A stretch of DNA of 64,000 nt from Chlamydomonas reinhardtii (GCF_000002595.2 NC_057004.1:7601888-7665887); one strand, 5' to 3'; counted from the stretch's first letter, positions 45,092 through 57,162 are shown. Translations and numbers: made by a program. The notes: generated by a model not told the origin, from the letters alone.

Positions 45092-48000
45092 GAAAGCAGC
45101 AGCTACAGCCACCGGCACAGCCGCAGCTACAGCTACAGCCGCTGCCGCCACTGCGCTGCTACCACCTAGAGGTGGATAGCATGGAGGACCTGGCGGCGGC
45201 GGCGGCGGCGGTGCCACAGCATGGCAGTAGCAACTGTGGCGGCGCCAGCAGCAGCGGGGCCGCCGAGGACTGCTACAGCCTGCTGTCGGGCCCGCTGGGC
45301 TCTGCTGCTGCTACAGCCCTGGGCCTGGGCCCGCATGGTGCGGGCAACGTGGAGGGTCCGGGGCAGGAGCATTATATTGCGGCGTGCGGCTGTGATGTGT
45401 GCGGCGCCCGCGTTGATGCCGGACGCAGCGACGGCGACGGCGGCGGCGGCGGCGGTGGGGATGGTGCTGTCAGGCTTTCAGGCTGGCGCCTCCGCCGCCC
45501 CGCCATTGCCGTGGCGGCTGTCAGCAGCAGTCCAGGCGAGGGTAAGGGCGAGGGCGACTCATCAGCCGTGGAGTTGGAGCTGGAGCTGGAGCTGGAGGCA
45601 GACGCCGAGGGCGGGCGCGAGGGCGAGGGTGGCTGGGGGGTGGAGCCGACGGCCGCGACGGGCGCTAGGGGTGCCGAAGGCACTGCCGTCGGCGGCGGTG
45701 GCGGCGGCGGCGGTGTGGGTGGCGGCGCGGAGGGCCGCATGCGGGTGCGGGTGGTGGCGGTGGGCTGTGGCGGCGAGGTGGCGGCGGATGAGGTGGTGGT
45801 GGTGGCGGCGGCAGCGGGGGTGCCTTTCGCCGCGGCCGCGCCGCGCCGTGGAGGTGCGGGTGCTGCAGATGACTCCCGTGCAGCGGCCCACACGGCGGCT
45901 GCGAGCTGCGTCGTCAGGTGCGTGCGCACGTCAAGCGTGGCGTCCTTGCGCCCAGTCCTTCCCAATGTGCGTCGCGGCGCCTCGCTCTCATGAATCGCCG
46001 CAGTCCTTGATCAAACTTTACACTTCCGTCTCTCCATCCGTAATTCCCTACCCAACCCCGCACCCTCTTGTCTGGCCCCCATGCTGTTGCACAGGCTGCG
46101 TGTGCCGGCACCCACACGCCCCGGCCTAATGCACCTGCACCTGCTGCCGCCGCCGCCGCTGCTGGAGCCGACCCGACATCTGCAGCACCACCGCCACCAC
46201 CAGCAGCAGCACCAGCAGCAGCACCAGCAGCAGCACCGGCCGCTGGCCACACTGCCGCTGCTGGTGCTCCCCTCCGGCGCCGCCGCGGAGCAGCTGTGTG
46301 GCCTGTTCGACAGCATGGCTTGCGAGCTAGAGGCCGCGGCGGTGGTGGCGGACGAAGATGATGGCGACGTGCCAGCTAGTGCTGCTGCTGCTGGCATCGA
46401 TGGTGACGGCATCATTGGCGGCGATGTCTGTGGCGGCGGCAGTAGCTGCCGCGCAGCTGCCTTCCAGGAGCACTGGCTCCCCTTCGCCGTGGACCTGGGC
46501 AACTTGCTGTCCATCTGCTACAGCCTCATTGCCACCGACCCGCCTGCTACACCCGCCGTAGGTGGTGCTACAGCGGGTGCTGCTGCTCCTGTGGCGGCGC
46601 CAGATGCCGCTGCGGCGGCCGGCAGCGAAACCAGCGGCACCCTGCACCTGCTGTTCCATCACGGCGGCAGTAGCAGCAACAACTGCAACGACGCAACGGA
46701 CGGTAGTAGCAGTCAGGCTGTGGACGCGGCAATGCTGGCAATGCTACAGCCACTGGCCGAGTCGGTGCTCGGCTTCCTGGACCAGTGCAGTGGCACCGGG
46801 CTCCAGGTGGGCGCGGTGGCGGCGGACGTCAGTGGGCTGGTGACGGCGGCGGCGGCGGCGGCTGCGGCGGCGGCGGCGGCTGCGGCGGCGGCCGGCTCGG
46901 AGCTCGGCCCTGATGGAGCCTTGTCCTGCAGCGGCTGGCGCCGATACAGCCACCGCAATGGTGGCGGCGACGGCAGTAGCAGCAGCTCTGACGAGCCGCA
47001 GGAGCAGCAACCGCCACCAAAGTGGCAGCAGGATGATGAACAGCAGCAACTGCAGCAGCAGACGCAGCAGGAGGCGCCACATACGCCCCCGCTTGACGGC
47101 GGCTGCGTGGCGGATGCAGCGACCGATGAGCCACCGCCGGATCATGGCGGTGACGGCGGCGGCGGCGGCGGCGGGTGCTGCAGTGACTCCGTGTCCTCGC
47201 TGATGCACGAGTCACGGAGCTGCGACGCGCCGGAGCTGGGCGGCACCGGCGGCAGCAGCGCCGGCAGCGGCAGTAGCAGCGGCTCGGGCAGTAGCGGCTC
47301 GGGCAGCAGCTGCAAGGCCCGCAGCTGCAGTCTTGGCAGCGGCGGCAGTAGCGCCTTGCCTGCTGCGTCTGACAGCATGACGCTGCAGCTGCCGCTGCCG
47401 GCTGCTGTCCCCTGCCTCGCCACCTCGCTGCCCTCGCCGCCGGTGGCTCTCGCAGCGCCGGTGTCGCCGCCGTCAGGACCGGACTGCGATGGCGCCCTGC
47501 TGCTGCTGCCTAGCTGCGCCAGGAATGGGCAAGACGCGCGCGCCGGCGCGAAAGGTGGCGCGGGTGGTGGCGCGGGTGCTGGCGCTGCTGCGGGCGCAGG
47601 GGTTGCAGATGATGATGACAGCAGCCTTGAGGGAAGCAGCGGCGGCAGCAATGGCAGCGGCAGCAGCAGCGGTGATGATGGAGGTGCGCGCGAGGGCGAT
47701 GGTGACGGTGGCGGAGAGGAGGAGGGCGACGCAGCCAACACAGATTCAATCGAGGGAGATGAGGGCGTGCGCCTGCTGCGGCTGCTGCTGCTGCGCCAGG
47801 CGGCAGACGACGACGCGGCGCGCCTTGCGGCACTGGCGGCGGCGGCGACGGGCAGGGCTATAGGAGCTGCTACTGGCTCCCGTCGTGGCCGCGGCGGTGA
47901 CCGCACTCGCGGCCGCCGCAGCCCCATGGATGTTCAGCCGGCGCCGCCGCCGCTTCCGGAGTCGCGGGCTCCTGGCACTGCAGACACTACCAGCAGCGGC

Positions 48001-48486
48001 GGCCGCCGCCTGCGCGTGCGCGTGCCACCCGCCGCCGCTGCCGCGGCATTGGCAGGCGGCGCCGCCGCCACCCCTGGCGGTGTTGCCGCCGCCGCTTCGC
48101 GGCCGCTGGCGCTCGTGCTGCTCTCTCACACGCGCCTGCCGCCTGTTGGCTCCCTGGAGCGCAGCCTGCTCCTGGCTGTAGCGCTGCTGTGGCTGCTGCA
48201 CCACATGGCAGCGGCGGTGGCGGCTGTAGCACTGGTGGCGGCGGGCGCGGCGGTCCTCGCGGCGGCGGTGGCGGCGGCGGTTGTGGGGGCGCGGGCGGCT
48301 GTGGGCATGGCAACTCAGGAATGGCTACGGCGGCGGGGCGCGAGGGGAGGCAGAGGCGGAGGCGGGGGTGGCGGTGGCGTCGACACACTGCGGGGTCTCG
48401 TGTGTACGGCGGCGGCGACTGCGTTGGCGCTGGCGGCAGCGACCGCTCGCGTGTGGGCCTGGGCGGAATCCGGCGGCTATGGCTAA
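39205..48486 (+). CDS. Giant low-complexity multispanning membrane protein
   Basis: Nine exons join in frame: 39205-39527, 40208-40637, 40902-41215, 41528-41624, 41899-42267, 42715-43025, 43394-44390, 44602-45917 and 46095-48486. They give about 2182 residues. The N-terminus has CHMCNTWQSFANW, then PLLLCFALFLPLFVTL. More hydrophobic segments follow: [72 protein letters not shown] and LLLHLAAYWALPGWLVG. After the gap comes a long loop of Ser/Gln/Ala/Gly runs with short ordered islands (YQALTQSHFVSVKVRSHEAA, SVVVPGCVHLLSVITTLRS, HWLPFAVDLGNLLSICYSL). The C-terminus returns to the membrane (RSLLLAVALLWLLHHMAAAV, LRGLVCTAAATALALAAATA). About eight to ten spans in total. I recognise no family. The 100-N gap lies in the intron between exons 6 and 7 and may hide another exon; exon 7's start is the least certain edge. 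Confidence 0.65.
41216..41527 (+). repeat. Intron with inverted dispersed-element copies at both ends
   Basis: This intron of the giant gene carries GTACATTCATTACGAAGTGA followed by AGGCGTAGCC close to the donor. Just before the acceptor it carries the reverse complement of the same family (GCCTTCACTTGTTAATCAAT, CATGAATGTAACCCCCC). The two therefore act as imperfect terminal inverted repeats of nearly the whole intron. Confidence 0.8.
42291..42412. repeat. (GT)n microsatellite
   Basis: An interrupted TG/CG tract starting ~25 bp after the exon-5 donor of the giant gene. Confidence 0.9.
43027..43290. repeat. G-rich minisatellite containing an assembly gap
   Basis: Imperfect copies of a ~25-bp unit (AGGGCTTTAGGGGGGGAGGG) lie on both sides of the N run. 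One strand is almost pure purine, with G runs of 6-12. Confidence 0.85.
43135..43234. other. Assembly gap (100 N)
   Basis: Exactly 100 N, inside the G-rich minisatellite, so the array is probably collapsed or unreadable. Confidence 1.
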
Positions 48487-48657
48487 GCGACGCAGCCGTA
48501 TGTGCACCTTACCTACCAGGATGCTTCGGCTACACCGCTAGGTGGAGAGACCAGAATGCTTCGGCTATTCTGCTGAACACATGGGACCGCCGCGCATGTT
48601 GAAAGCTACGCCGATCCATAATCATTTCGCCATTCAGTAGTCGACGAGCATTTGTAT

Positions 48658-48662
48658 TGTAA
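48658..48662 (+). terminator. Candidate poly(A) signal TGTAA
   Basis: The first TGTAA after the giant gene's stop codon, 172 bp away, in a clearly AT-richer stretch. Confidence 0.45.
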
Positions 48663-50268
48663 GACACGCGGTGGCCCGTGAGGCATGAGCATCGCTGTCA
48701 CCCTCACGGAACACTCTTCCAGAAGTTGTTTATTGCTCGTGGGCCCTGAGGCAGTGCGTTACTGCCTCGTTTGGGGTGACGGTGCGGTATTGGTATTTGT
48801 ACGAGAGCGCGCAGCAGTGGCGCGCACGCGTGCTGCAGCCTGAGGTATCAGTCGGCCGGCGTGGGGACGACGCATGGCATGAAGGAATGGAGATATTGAT
48901 TCCGGTTGCTGATTTCATGGCGTTGATCTCGGAGACAGTTGTTTTCAACGCAGAAAGCACTTCTCTGTAGTACCGTATTGTGTCTGGGCGGCGGGTTGCA
49001 CATGGTTTCTGGTTCCCCGTCTACAGTTTTGGTTCTTTAATGAGATGCGTGAGGCGAATCGACCAAGTCTGGTTCTAATGCCCAGAATGTTACACCCAGG
49101 TCTATCAGTGTTATATGAATGGTATGATGGATCCGTGGTTGCCGTGTTCGGTGAAGTGTGTGCGGCTGGCGGCTATGTTACGCTTGCGTGGCATGGGCCC
49201 CGCGCATGGGCCCCGTGCCGGCAGGGTTGCTGCCGCCTCGTGTGAAGGAAGAGATGCGCCGAAGAGTTGCTGTGCAGAAGACACGTAGTGGGATTGCGCC
49301 AGATTACAGCAGGACGGCATGAGAGCGACAGGCGCTGAAGGACGCGGAGCAACGCGGGGGGAAAGCGCGGAGGCAGGGTTGAGGTGGGGAGCGCAGCTAT
49401 GCAGCGCTGGGTATGGATGGGTGCAGGTCAACGGTAACGGTGAGGCAGGTGGCGATGGTGGGTGGGGGTGTTGAGGGCTGGAGGGAGGCAGGGCGAAGGC
49501 CACGTTGCACAATTGTTGGGGAGCAGCTGTGGAAGCGTTGGAGGGCGGAGGCGGGATGAGGCCCGCACACAAGGCTGCCAGGGAGTAGTGCGGAGGCTGG
49601 AGCCCGGCGGCGAATGAGGTGTTGTTGGGGGGTTAACTCTGAACCAATCTTGTAGGGAGGGGGGGCAGCAGGGAGCGGCCGGCGGCAGCAGGCGGCGCCG
49701 CGAACGTGGCTGCAGGCAGGGGGGGGCTCAGTGGGGGGCTCACAGACGTTGCAAGACGCAAGAGCTCAAAGCGCGGAGACTTGCTTGCTCGCTTCGTCGC
49801 ATACAAGTTGTTAATCTGTTGTTGCACAGCCTGGCACAGACGACCGGTCCGCTGCGCCCGGGCGTCCATCGGGGCCGGTGTCACGGTGTGTGCCGCGCCT
49901 CCCGCGCTGGAAAAGTGCAGTACGTTGGAAAAAACGTTGTGCAGGGGGGCAACAGCATGGGATGGGGGGCGTGGGGGCGGGGCCGTGTCTGTTGGATGCC
50001 GTGCCTTGCACTGCAGCGCAGGGCATCCGTCGTTGCGGCCTGCTGGCTGGGGCCTGACTCAGTGGTTGGGGCGTCCGTCGCTCGGGGGCGCGGCAACACG
50101 GAAGCCACTGCGCCCAGTGCGCAGTGCTGCTCCCTCCAGATCTCCAGTAACACCTCAAAGAGGCCAAGGCACGCCCTCCCAAACGCAGCTCGCTCACGAA
50201 TCATGGATTCATCATGCATGGTCCAACCCCACACGCCTGCCCGCCTTGGTTTGCAGACTCGCTCGGAG

Positions 50269-50273
50269 TTACA
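50269..50273 (-). terminator. Candidate poly(A) signal TGTAA (minus strand)
   Basis: TTACA on the plus strand, 593 bp beyond the Nopp140 stop codon. Confidence 0.4.
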
Positions 50274-50865
50274 GCTGCCTGTCCCTGGCCCTCACCTGTC
50301 ACCAACTATTCACCCTAACAACCAAGGCACAGTCCCAAAGCACTGCACTAAGGCATCCGCAGCAGCTCTTGTAGCACAGCACAGCCACCGACGCCGCCGC
50401 AACCACCACCCCGTGCGCAGTGCGCAGCACCCCTTGCACATGCACGTTTCTCTTCTCGCCACACTCATTTCCCTCTACGAGCTCCTGACCTAATCACTTC
50501 AACACTCAGCTGATCTCGGCCCAGCCCACAGCCCACAGAAGCAATCGCCCTGCGCGAAGGTGTGTTCAGCCCGCTCCAAGAGCCAAGCCCAGTGCCCCGC
50601 GTCCTTCCCACCACGCCAGCCGCTGCTCCAGTGGCGTCTCACCACCAAGCCGTCGCTGTCGCCAACGCTGCTGGCCACCTCCACTGCCACAAAGCAGCCA
50701 TCCCGCCTGTACCCTGTACGCCCCCTCCCAGAGCTGCCAAACAACTGCCTCTCTACCGTTACTCCTTTCCCATCCTCGGCCTTCCCCTTCTACCTACCTG
50801 TCCCTGTCCCTCCCTCTTCCCCCTCTGGAGTGCCGCTCGCCAGCCGCCCTGCTCTCTCTGTCTCT

Positions 50866-53800
50866 CTACTCGTCGTCGCTCTCAAACTTGGTGCTGAAGG
50901 TGGCGTGCGGGTCGATGTTGCCGCCGCGGTAAGAGCCGCGCTTCTTCTTGGTCTTCTCGTGGCGGAAGTCCCTGTGCGGGTGGGGGCATAGGCCGGGGGG
51001 GGGGGGTCAGGGCATAGGCCGGGGGGGGGGGGTCAGGGCAGGAGGGCCAGAAGATTGCCGCATGTGGCAGAGTGCGTGGTTGGTCAGCCGCAACCCCCTC
51101 TTTTTCGTATTCAAGCCCTTTCCCACCGCTCCCTAGCAGTCTCACCTCATTTCTTTACCCAGCACACCCTCGGTGTCTCCCCACTGGCCTCCTCCCTCCA
51201 TGCACACCTCCTTACGGGATTGGTTCAACGTTAACCCCCATGCACACCTCCTCCCTCCCCCGCTCACGCCACACGCCACACGCCTCAGACCCCCACTGCC
51301 CGCCTCCCCACGCTGTCTCCCCCCATCCGCCCCAAGCCCCCCTCCACCTCCCCGCCTCCCGCTACCGCCCCGCCCCCGCCGCCTCCGCTTGCACTCACTT
51401 GCCGCGCACTGCGCCCAGCACCTGCTGCGCCTTGTAACCCCAGCCCGCCTGCCCGAACGTGGCCTCGTAGCGGTTGTCAATGGCGCCCTTCTTGCCCAGC
51501 CACTGCGGCAGCAGCAGCAGCAGCAGCAGCACACGAGCGGGTCGGATGGTGGGTGGCGGCACGGGGGAAACCAGAGGGGCCGGGCTCCTCCACCCTTCTC
51601 CCTCTCGCACAGCCCCGCCACCTGCGCGCCTGCCCCCGCCTGACTGCCACGCCACGGCCATCTCCCCACCGGACCCCGCTTCCGCCGCCGCCGCCTCACC
51701 TCCTCGGCCTTCACGCGCTGGAAGGCCTTGCCGGCGGTGCCCACCTGCAGGGGTAAAGGGGGCGGGAGGGGGTGAGGGCAGGAGGCGAAGGGGCTTGAGG
51801 CCGCGCGACACGGACGCGACAGGCGCGGGCAGTAGCAATAGCTGGATGAGGGGGTGAGGGGCCAAGGCGCCCTGTGAGGCGCCCTGTGAGGTGCCCTGTG
51901 AGCACTGTGCCGAGGTGAGGCTGAGGTCGCGTCGGTGCAGGGGGGGGATCCCACCGCCCGCACCGCCCACACAGCCACGGCGTTGCCCCAGAACACGTTC
52001 CTCCAACCCCACCCCACACCCGCCGCACAACGACGGCCGTCGGTGTCCTCCCCCGCCGCCGCCGCCGCCCCCGCCGCCCCCGCCGCCGCCGCCGCCCCCG
52101 CCGCCGCCGCCGCCCCCGCCGCCACCCCTGCCGCCGCTGCCGCCGCTGCCGCCGCTGCCGCCGCTGCCGCCGCTGCCGCCGCCGCTGCCGCCTGCGCGGC
52201 GGCCTGTCTGCCCACGTGGGCCCCGCATTGGGCGCGGCACCGGTCGGCCGCAACCCCTCAACTCCCGCCCCTACCCTCTTCTCCTTTGGCTTTGCGCCAT
52301 CGGGGCCACCCGCCTCGCAACCGCTGCCCCCGGCCGCCGCCTTGGCGCCGCCCCCGGCCTCGTCATTGGCGGCATCGCTACTGGGGGACCCGGGCGGGCC
52401 GTGGGGTCCTGCCAGCCAGGCACCACCCGGAGGACCCCGGCAGGTTCCGCAAACAGCTGTCAGGAAGCCGTGTGGCGAGTCCAAAGGTGAGAACCAGGCG
52501 ACCGACCCGACTGCCTGCCCGGCTGCGGTGTCGCGGCATCGGGGTGCTGCGTGCTGTGCGCGGTGTGCTGCTGTCACATGCTGCTGCTCCTCCCCCTCGG
52601 ACCCGACCAGAGCCGCCCGGCCCCATCGCAACCACACGTGCAGGCAGGGCAGCGCAGTCGCCGCCCTCGCCTGCTTGCCCTTCCTCTCAAACCCTGAAAC
52701 CTGAACCCCTTCACCCGATCCCCATTTCTGATCCTTCCCGCATTTCCTTGCCCATACCCCAGCCCAACGACACTGCCCACACCCGCACCTTGCCCGGCTC
52801 CTGGCTGCCCTCCCGCGTGCCTGGCGCAGGCGACTTATCCTCCTCCTTCTCCTCCTCCTCCTTCTCCTCCTCCTCCTTCTTCTGCTCCTTCTTGTCTCCG
52901 CCCTTCTTGCTGGTCACCTTCTCGTCCGCGTCCGAGTCGGAATCCGAATCCGAGTCCGAGCTCTCGTCGTCCGAATCCTCCGCCTTCTTCTTAGCTTCCG
53001 CCGCCTTCTTGGCAGCTTCCTCCTCCGCCGCCTTCTTCTTTGCTGCAGCCTCCTCCTCCTCCTTGGCCTTCTTGGCGGCCTTCTTGTCCTTCTTATCCTT
53101 TTTAGCGCTGCCGTTGGCCTCCGGCTTCGCCTCCTCCTCCTGCTGGGGCTCCGCCTCCGCCTCCTTCTTCTTGCCCTTCTTGTCCTTCTTCTTCCCGCCC
53201 TCCTCCGCAGGGGCCTCCTCCTGCTTTGGCCGCTTGGCCGCGGGCGCCTCCTCCGGCGCCTCCTCCTCCGCCTCCGCGCGCTTCGCCTTCTTGTCCTTCT
53301 TCTTGTCCTTCTGCAAGGATCGGACCGGCAGCGCGGTGGACTCAGCCAGCTATCATGGCGTGGCTCCGGCGCTCTCACGGTACGATTGTCCCCTCGTTAC
53401 GTTGGCTGGACCCCGTATGTCCCCTCGCTGCCACGCGCCCCCATGCGCCCCCACGCCACGCCTCGCCGCCCCCACCTTGTCCGACTTGGGCGCCTCCTCC
53501 CCCTCCTCCTTGGCCTCCTCCTGCATGCAAAGCGCGTTTTGAGATTGACACATGTGCCGTGCAGCATTGGAAGGTTGCCGACGGGTGCGCGGTAGAGGCG
53601 CCTGCTTGCCTCGGCCTTCCCCCCTTGTCCCGCGGCTCTCTAGATGGCTCCCGCCCGCTCCCCAGGGCCTGGCGCGACCGCACCCGCCAGCCGCGCACCT
53701 TCTTGTCCTTCTTCTTCTTGTCCTTCTTCTTCTCAGACACCGGCGCAGCCTCCTCCTTCACCTCCTCCTCCTTCTTCTCCTTCTTCTCCTTCTTCTTCTT

Positions 53801-54429
53801 ATCCTTCTTGCCGCTCGCGGGCTCCTCCACGACGGGCGCCGGCTCCGCCACTTCCTCCGCCTTGGCCTTCTTCTCCTTCTTGTCCTTCTTCGACTTCTTG
53901 CCCTCCTCCGCCTGCAGGTTAACGCAATCCAGGGAGCGTCAAAATGTTAGTTTGAGCTGTTTGATGGGTGTGTAGTGGGCACTTCTGAGAGCTGCGTTGC
54001 GCCGGTGGAGCTGCCAGTGTCGAACTGGGCACCTTGCGGGTAACACGGTCGGCGGCAGCGCCCGGGTGTTGCAACAAGTGCTTCGCTCAGCGCGTTGTCC
54101 TATGCAAAGAGTTTGCTAAGTGTTCTATGTACCCCTGAAGCGCCCCCGTCAGGCTATCGCTGCGCCGCAGCTGCTGCTGTTCCCCGGTGATGAAGGGGCA
54201 CGTCGGGAAGGTTCGCCCAGCCCAAAGGGCACGTCGAAAAGTGCCAGACTACCGAAACAAGACACACATGTATATATCACACAGAGCGCCCCTAAGGACC
54301 ACTGGGAATGCCCAGGGGTGGGGTTTGGGCTGCATGGCGCCGTCGGCCGCCGCGCCAATGGCCTGCTCTTCGCGTACTCACCGCGGCGTTCTCCACAGCC
54401 ACCTCGTTCTTGCGCTTGTCCTTGGCCAT
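50866..54429 (-). CDS. Nopp140/SRP40-type nucleolar phosphoprotein
   Basis: Exons read leftward: 54429-54382, 53911-53699, 53520-53476, 53310-~52789, ~52380-52275, 51744-51700, 51502-51399 and 50971-50866. They give about 400 residues. The body is Lys-rich KKDKK repeats alternating with acidic/Ala stretches and a Ser-Asp run (SSDSDSDSDSDADE) that should be a casein-kinase-II substrate. The C-terminus is the diagnostic SRP40_C domain: AFQRVKAEEWLGKKGAIDNR, FGQAGWGYKAQQVLGAVRGK, DFRHEKTKKKRGSYRGG, then DPHATFSTKFESDDE. Nopp140 (NOLC1; yeast SRP40) shuttles between nucleolus and Cajal bodies and chaperones box C/D and H/ACA snoRNPs. The fifth exon's 5' edge is uncertain: no phase-0 acceptor fits, and CCCCCAG at 52381 works only if the preceding donor is GT|GTGGGC at 52781. 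It is divergent with the RGG-protein gene. Confidence 0.85.
50988..51046. repeat. Tandem repeat in the last Nopp140 intron
   Basis: Two copies of GGCATAGGCC, a long G run and TCAGG, in tandem. Another short array, three copies of GAGG(C/T)GCCCTGT, lies at about 51867-51902 in an upstream intron of the same gene. Confidence 0.85.
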
Positions 54430-54846
54430 TTTTGCTAAGGACTAATATAAACCAGCGAAATGTGAGTCGGTGCTTATTGCTTGCGGCACCGCGAGACTGG
54501 CAGACCCGGCTCAGAAGGCGGTGCGAGGCAACGAATTCCTGTCGTGTCACGTTGTCTAAGACAAAGTGACAAGTGCTGGCCTGACAAACTGCATCGGGCC
54601 TGCATTGTCGCCCGCTGGAATTCCACCCCGTTGCGGTTGGCACTCGCAACCAGCATCAAACACCGTTGTACCCCTATACATACAGGTTAAATTGTCATAT
54701 GAAACTCGCTCGCCATTGAAGTTTGCTCCGACATGCACTTGGTGTCGAACACACCGCTCTCGAGCCCGTTAGCGCCATCCAACCCAAACTTACGTCATCT
54801 TGAGCTCCATGTAGCTCGGTCGTCGCGGGCAGTCGCGCGGTCAGAG
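54430..54846. promoter_or_regulatory. Divergent promoter region, Nopp140 and RGG-protein genes
   Basis: About 417 bp between the two chosen start codons. An in-frame ATG at 54733 would lengthen the RGG protein and shorten this region to about 300 bp. Confidence 0.4.
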
Positions 54847-55727
54847 ATGCGTGCAGGCAGTCGCAAGGGCCCCAGCGCAGCACCAGAGGCCGGCCCCGCT
54901 GTGGCCGAGGACGCGCAGCGCTACTACAAGCCTTCCTTCTCCGTGGACCCCTGGCAGCAGCTGAAGGATGCGCCCCCGCGGGTGTGGGGCCAGGAAGCCC
55001 CGGCAGGTGGGTTGGTTGGACCGGGGCCGCATATGGGGCGGGGGTAGGGTCGCAGAGAAGTGGCACGCAGGGGCGTGTATACGGTTGCTGTTTGTGTGTG
55101 TCCCCATGCAGCACGTACTAATGGGCTATCCACCGCCTTGTCATCATGCATTTCGCCGCAGTCGCCTCGACTTCCTCAAACGCCGAATACAGCAGGCGGG
55201 GCGCCGACGGCGGCAGTAGGGGGACGGCGCGCAGTGGCGGCCGGGGCGGCAGGGGGCGGCAGACGCAAAGCAGAGGCGGACCGCAGCAGCATCAGCGGTG
55301 GCATTCCCCAGATGAAGCTCATGAGCCCGTGCCACAGACAGGAAATGGAGAAGGCTACGGTGGTGGCGACACGCACGCGGCGTCAAGGCCGCGGAGATTG
55401 CAGCCGCCGCCGCCGCCGCAGCAGCAGCAGCAGCGCCAGTGGCCGCCTCACGCCGCCGACGCATCACATGCTGCAGACGGCGCCGCCCTAGGTCAGTGGG
55501 CAGCTGCCGGACTGGAGGCGGGCGGTGGCGCTCAGGGACCGGAGGAGGCAGGCGGTGGTCGAGGCAGGGGCGGCCGCCACCGCCACCGCGGTGGTGGGCG
55601 GGGCAGGGGCGGTGGTGGTGGTGGTGGTGGTGGTGGTGGTGGTGACGTGAGTGAGGCGGGGCGCGGTGGTGAGAGCGCAGAGCGGGGGCGGGGGCGGGGG
55701 CGCGGGTGGCGTGGCGGTCGTCAGTAA
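54847..55727 (+). CDS. RGG/Gly-rich, probably RNA-binding disordered protein
   Basis: Two exons (54847-55006 and 55162-55727) join in frame and give 241 residues. The N-terminal ~50 residues are the only ordered-looking part (AEDAQRYYKPSFSVDPWQQL, then KDAPPRVWG). The YYKPSFxxDPWxxL pattern looks conserved, but I cannot name the family. The rest is RGG/RG-rich ([49 protein letters not shown]) with a Pro-Gln tract and twelve Gly encoded by a GGT run at 55613-55642. Such tails bind RNA and are often arginine-methylated. The arrangement opposite a snoRNP chaperone suggests ribosome-biogenesis co-expression, but this is inference. An in-frame ATG at 54733 would add 38 residues; I preferred the Met next to the conserved part. 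Confidence 0.7.
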
Positions 55728-57053
55728 GCGGCAGCACACCGCAGGAGGGGACGGAGGGGGCGGGGCGGAGGAGGATGGCGTGCCTGCACGTGCGGGTGGT
55801 CAGCAATGCTGAGGACGCAGCGGCGGGATACAGGCACAGGGCACGGCTGGGAGGCATCGGGCATAGGGCCTGACGCTGACCCGCAGACCGCAGTCTTGGG
55901 TACGCGATGGGACAGGGTTTAGGCAGGTTGGCGAGGTCCAGGTCGCAGTCTTGGGTGGCGGCGGCGCTGGCAGGCCCCGCAAGCCGACTGGTTTGCGGTG
56001 TGACATGACTGCACCAAGAGGGACGCCGCGCCCATACTTTTGCACTCTCTTAAAGCTGTACTATGGGGCGCAAGCTCAGTGCTCCCACCCACCAGCTCCA
56101 CGCACCATCTATGCCTGACTGCCCTCCTGCCTCACACACCTGCCTGGTCAGCATACGGTAATGACACTCTGCTTCTTCTTGCTCATGTCGCATTCGACTC
56201 TTCGTCCTTTTGCACCATTCGCCCGCTCCGTGCAACGCATGCAGGGGGGCCTTCGCGCGTAGCCCAATGCGCACGAGGCAGCTCCGCTGCTCGTGAACAA
56301 ACATGCATGTCTAATCAGCGAATCCGCCCCTCGTACCAACCGCCGTGCCCTCAACTCGGGAACACAGCACGAAGCAAACAAACACAAACAAAATGCTCAC
56401 GCACACAGTAATTCAATCAACAGCCGATGCAGCGCAACCTGCATACGTAAAACCGCGTGCACCATCGCGCTCTCCATTTCGGTCAACGCAGGGAGGTGCC
56501 GGCATCTGTTCTTCTCTTCTGACTCACGCCGCTGCCTACAGTCCTCCCATAGCACCTAGGGAGCTCTCAACTGCAAAACTTGGATCACGCAAAGCGGTGC
56601 TCCGTCGAATTCCGACACAACAAGTCTTATATCCGCCGCGCGCCGGCGTGCGGGGCGCCGAGCCCACATGGTGCGAGGTCATGGTACAGCACCTAAAAGT
56701 CACCGCCCCTCGTGTCCCCCTCCCCCCGTGCCTGCACGTGACGCAGACACGAGCGGCTCTTCTGCCTGCTGCCGCACGCCCACACCTACCCGCTAGCCCC
56801 CCCCCCTCCGCAGACCGCCCGCGCCGCCCACAGCGCTGCCCCCCTACCCACGCGTTTGCCGCTCTCTCTCATGCACAGCCCAGCAGCACCCATGCCTCCT
56901 CCGCCCGGGTGCCTTCCAGGCCGCTGACCCACCAGCCGCCAGGCCTCCATGGCCCCACAACAGCAGGCCTCACCCCCGCCCCCCACAGCTCCTCCTCCAC
57001 CCCCCACAGCTCCTCCCCCTCCCCTCTCAGCTCCCCTCTCAGCTCCCCCCTGT
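55728..57053. other. Convergent intergenic region
   Basis: No supported gene and no clear TGTAA signal on either strand near the stops. GC content falls around 56050-56650. CTCCCC/CACAGCTCC repeats (56980-57050) run up to the acetyl-CoA synthetase stop codon. Confidence 0.5.
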
Positions 57054-57162
57054 CTACTTGCCGCGCAGCTCCACCAGTGTGGCCACCACGCCCGGGTCCG
57101 CCAGTGTGCTGGTGTCGCCCAGCTGGTCCTCCTCCTTGCTCGCGATCTTGCGCAGCACGCGC

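Larger units (their letters stand above)
48487..50865. other. Convergent intergenic region
   Basis: No supported gene. CAG(A/G)ATGCTTCGGCTA occurs twice at 48516-48568. The 3' UTRs of the giant gene and the Nopp140 gene end here, judging by TGTAA at 48658 and its complement at 50269. Confidence 0.5.

Noticed and set aside
43371-45993. Separate genes for the Ser/Ala/Gln-rich frames at 43371, 44776 and 46081
   Set aside because: Splice sites join them in phase (44390/44602 and 45917/46095) with each other and with the upstream membrane exons, so they were treated as one gene.
49600-50500. Frames of up to 224 residues on both strands between the giant gene and Nopp140
   Set aside because: Composition is not protein-like, no motifs or consistent splice sites are seen, and candidate poly(A) signals of both neighbours bracket the region.
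51711-52637. A 308-residue minus-strand frame with an Arg/Gly-rich centre as an independent protein
   Set aside because: Only its parts at ~52380-52275 and 51744-51711 are supported as Nopp140 exons. The middle is a translated CCGCCGCTG intron repeat.
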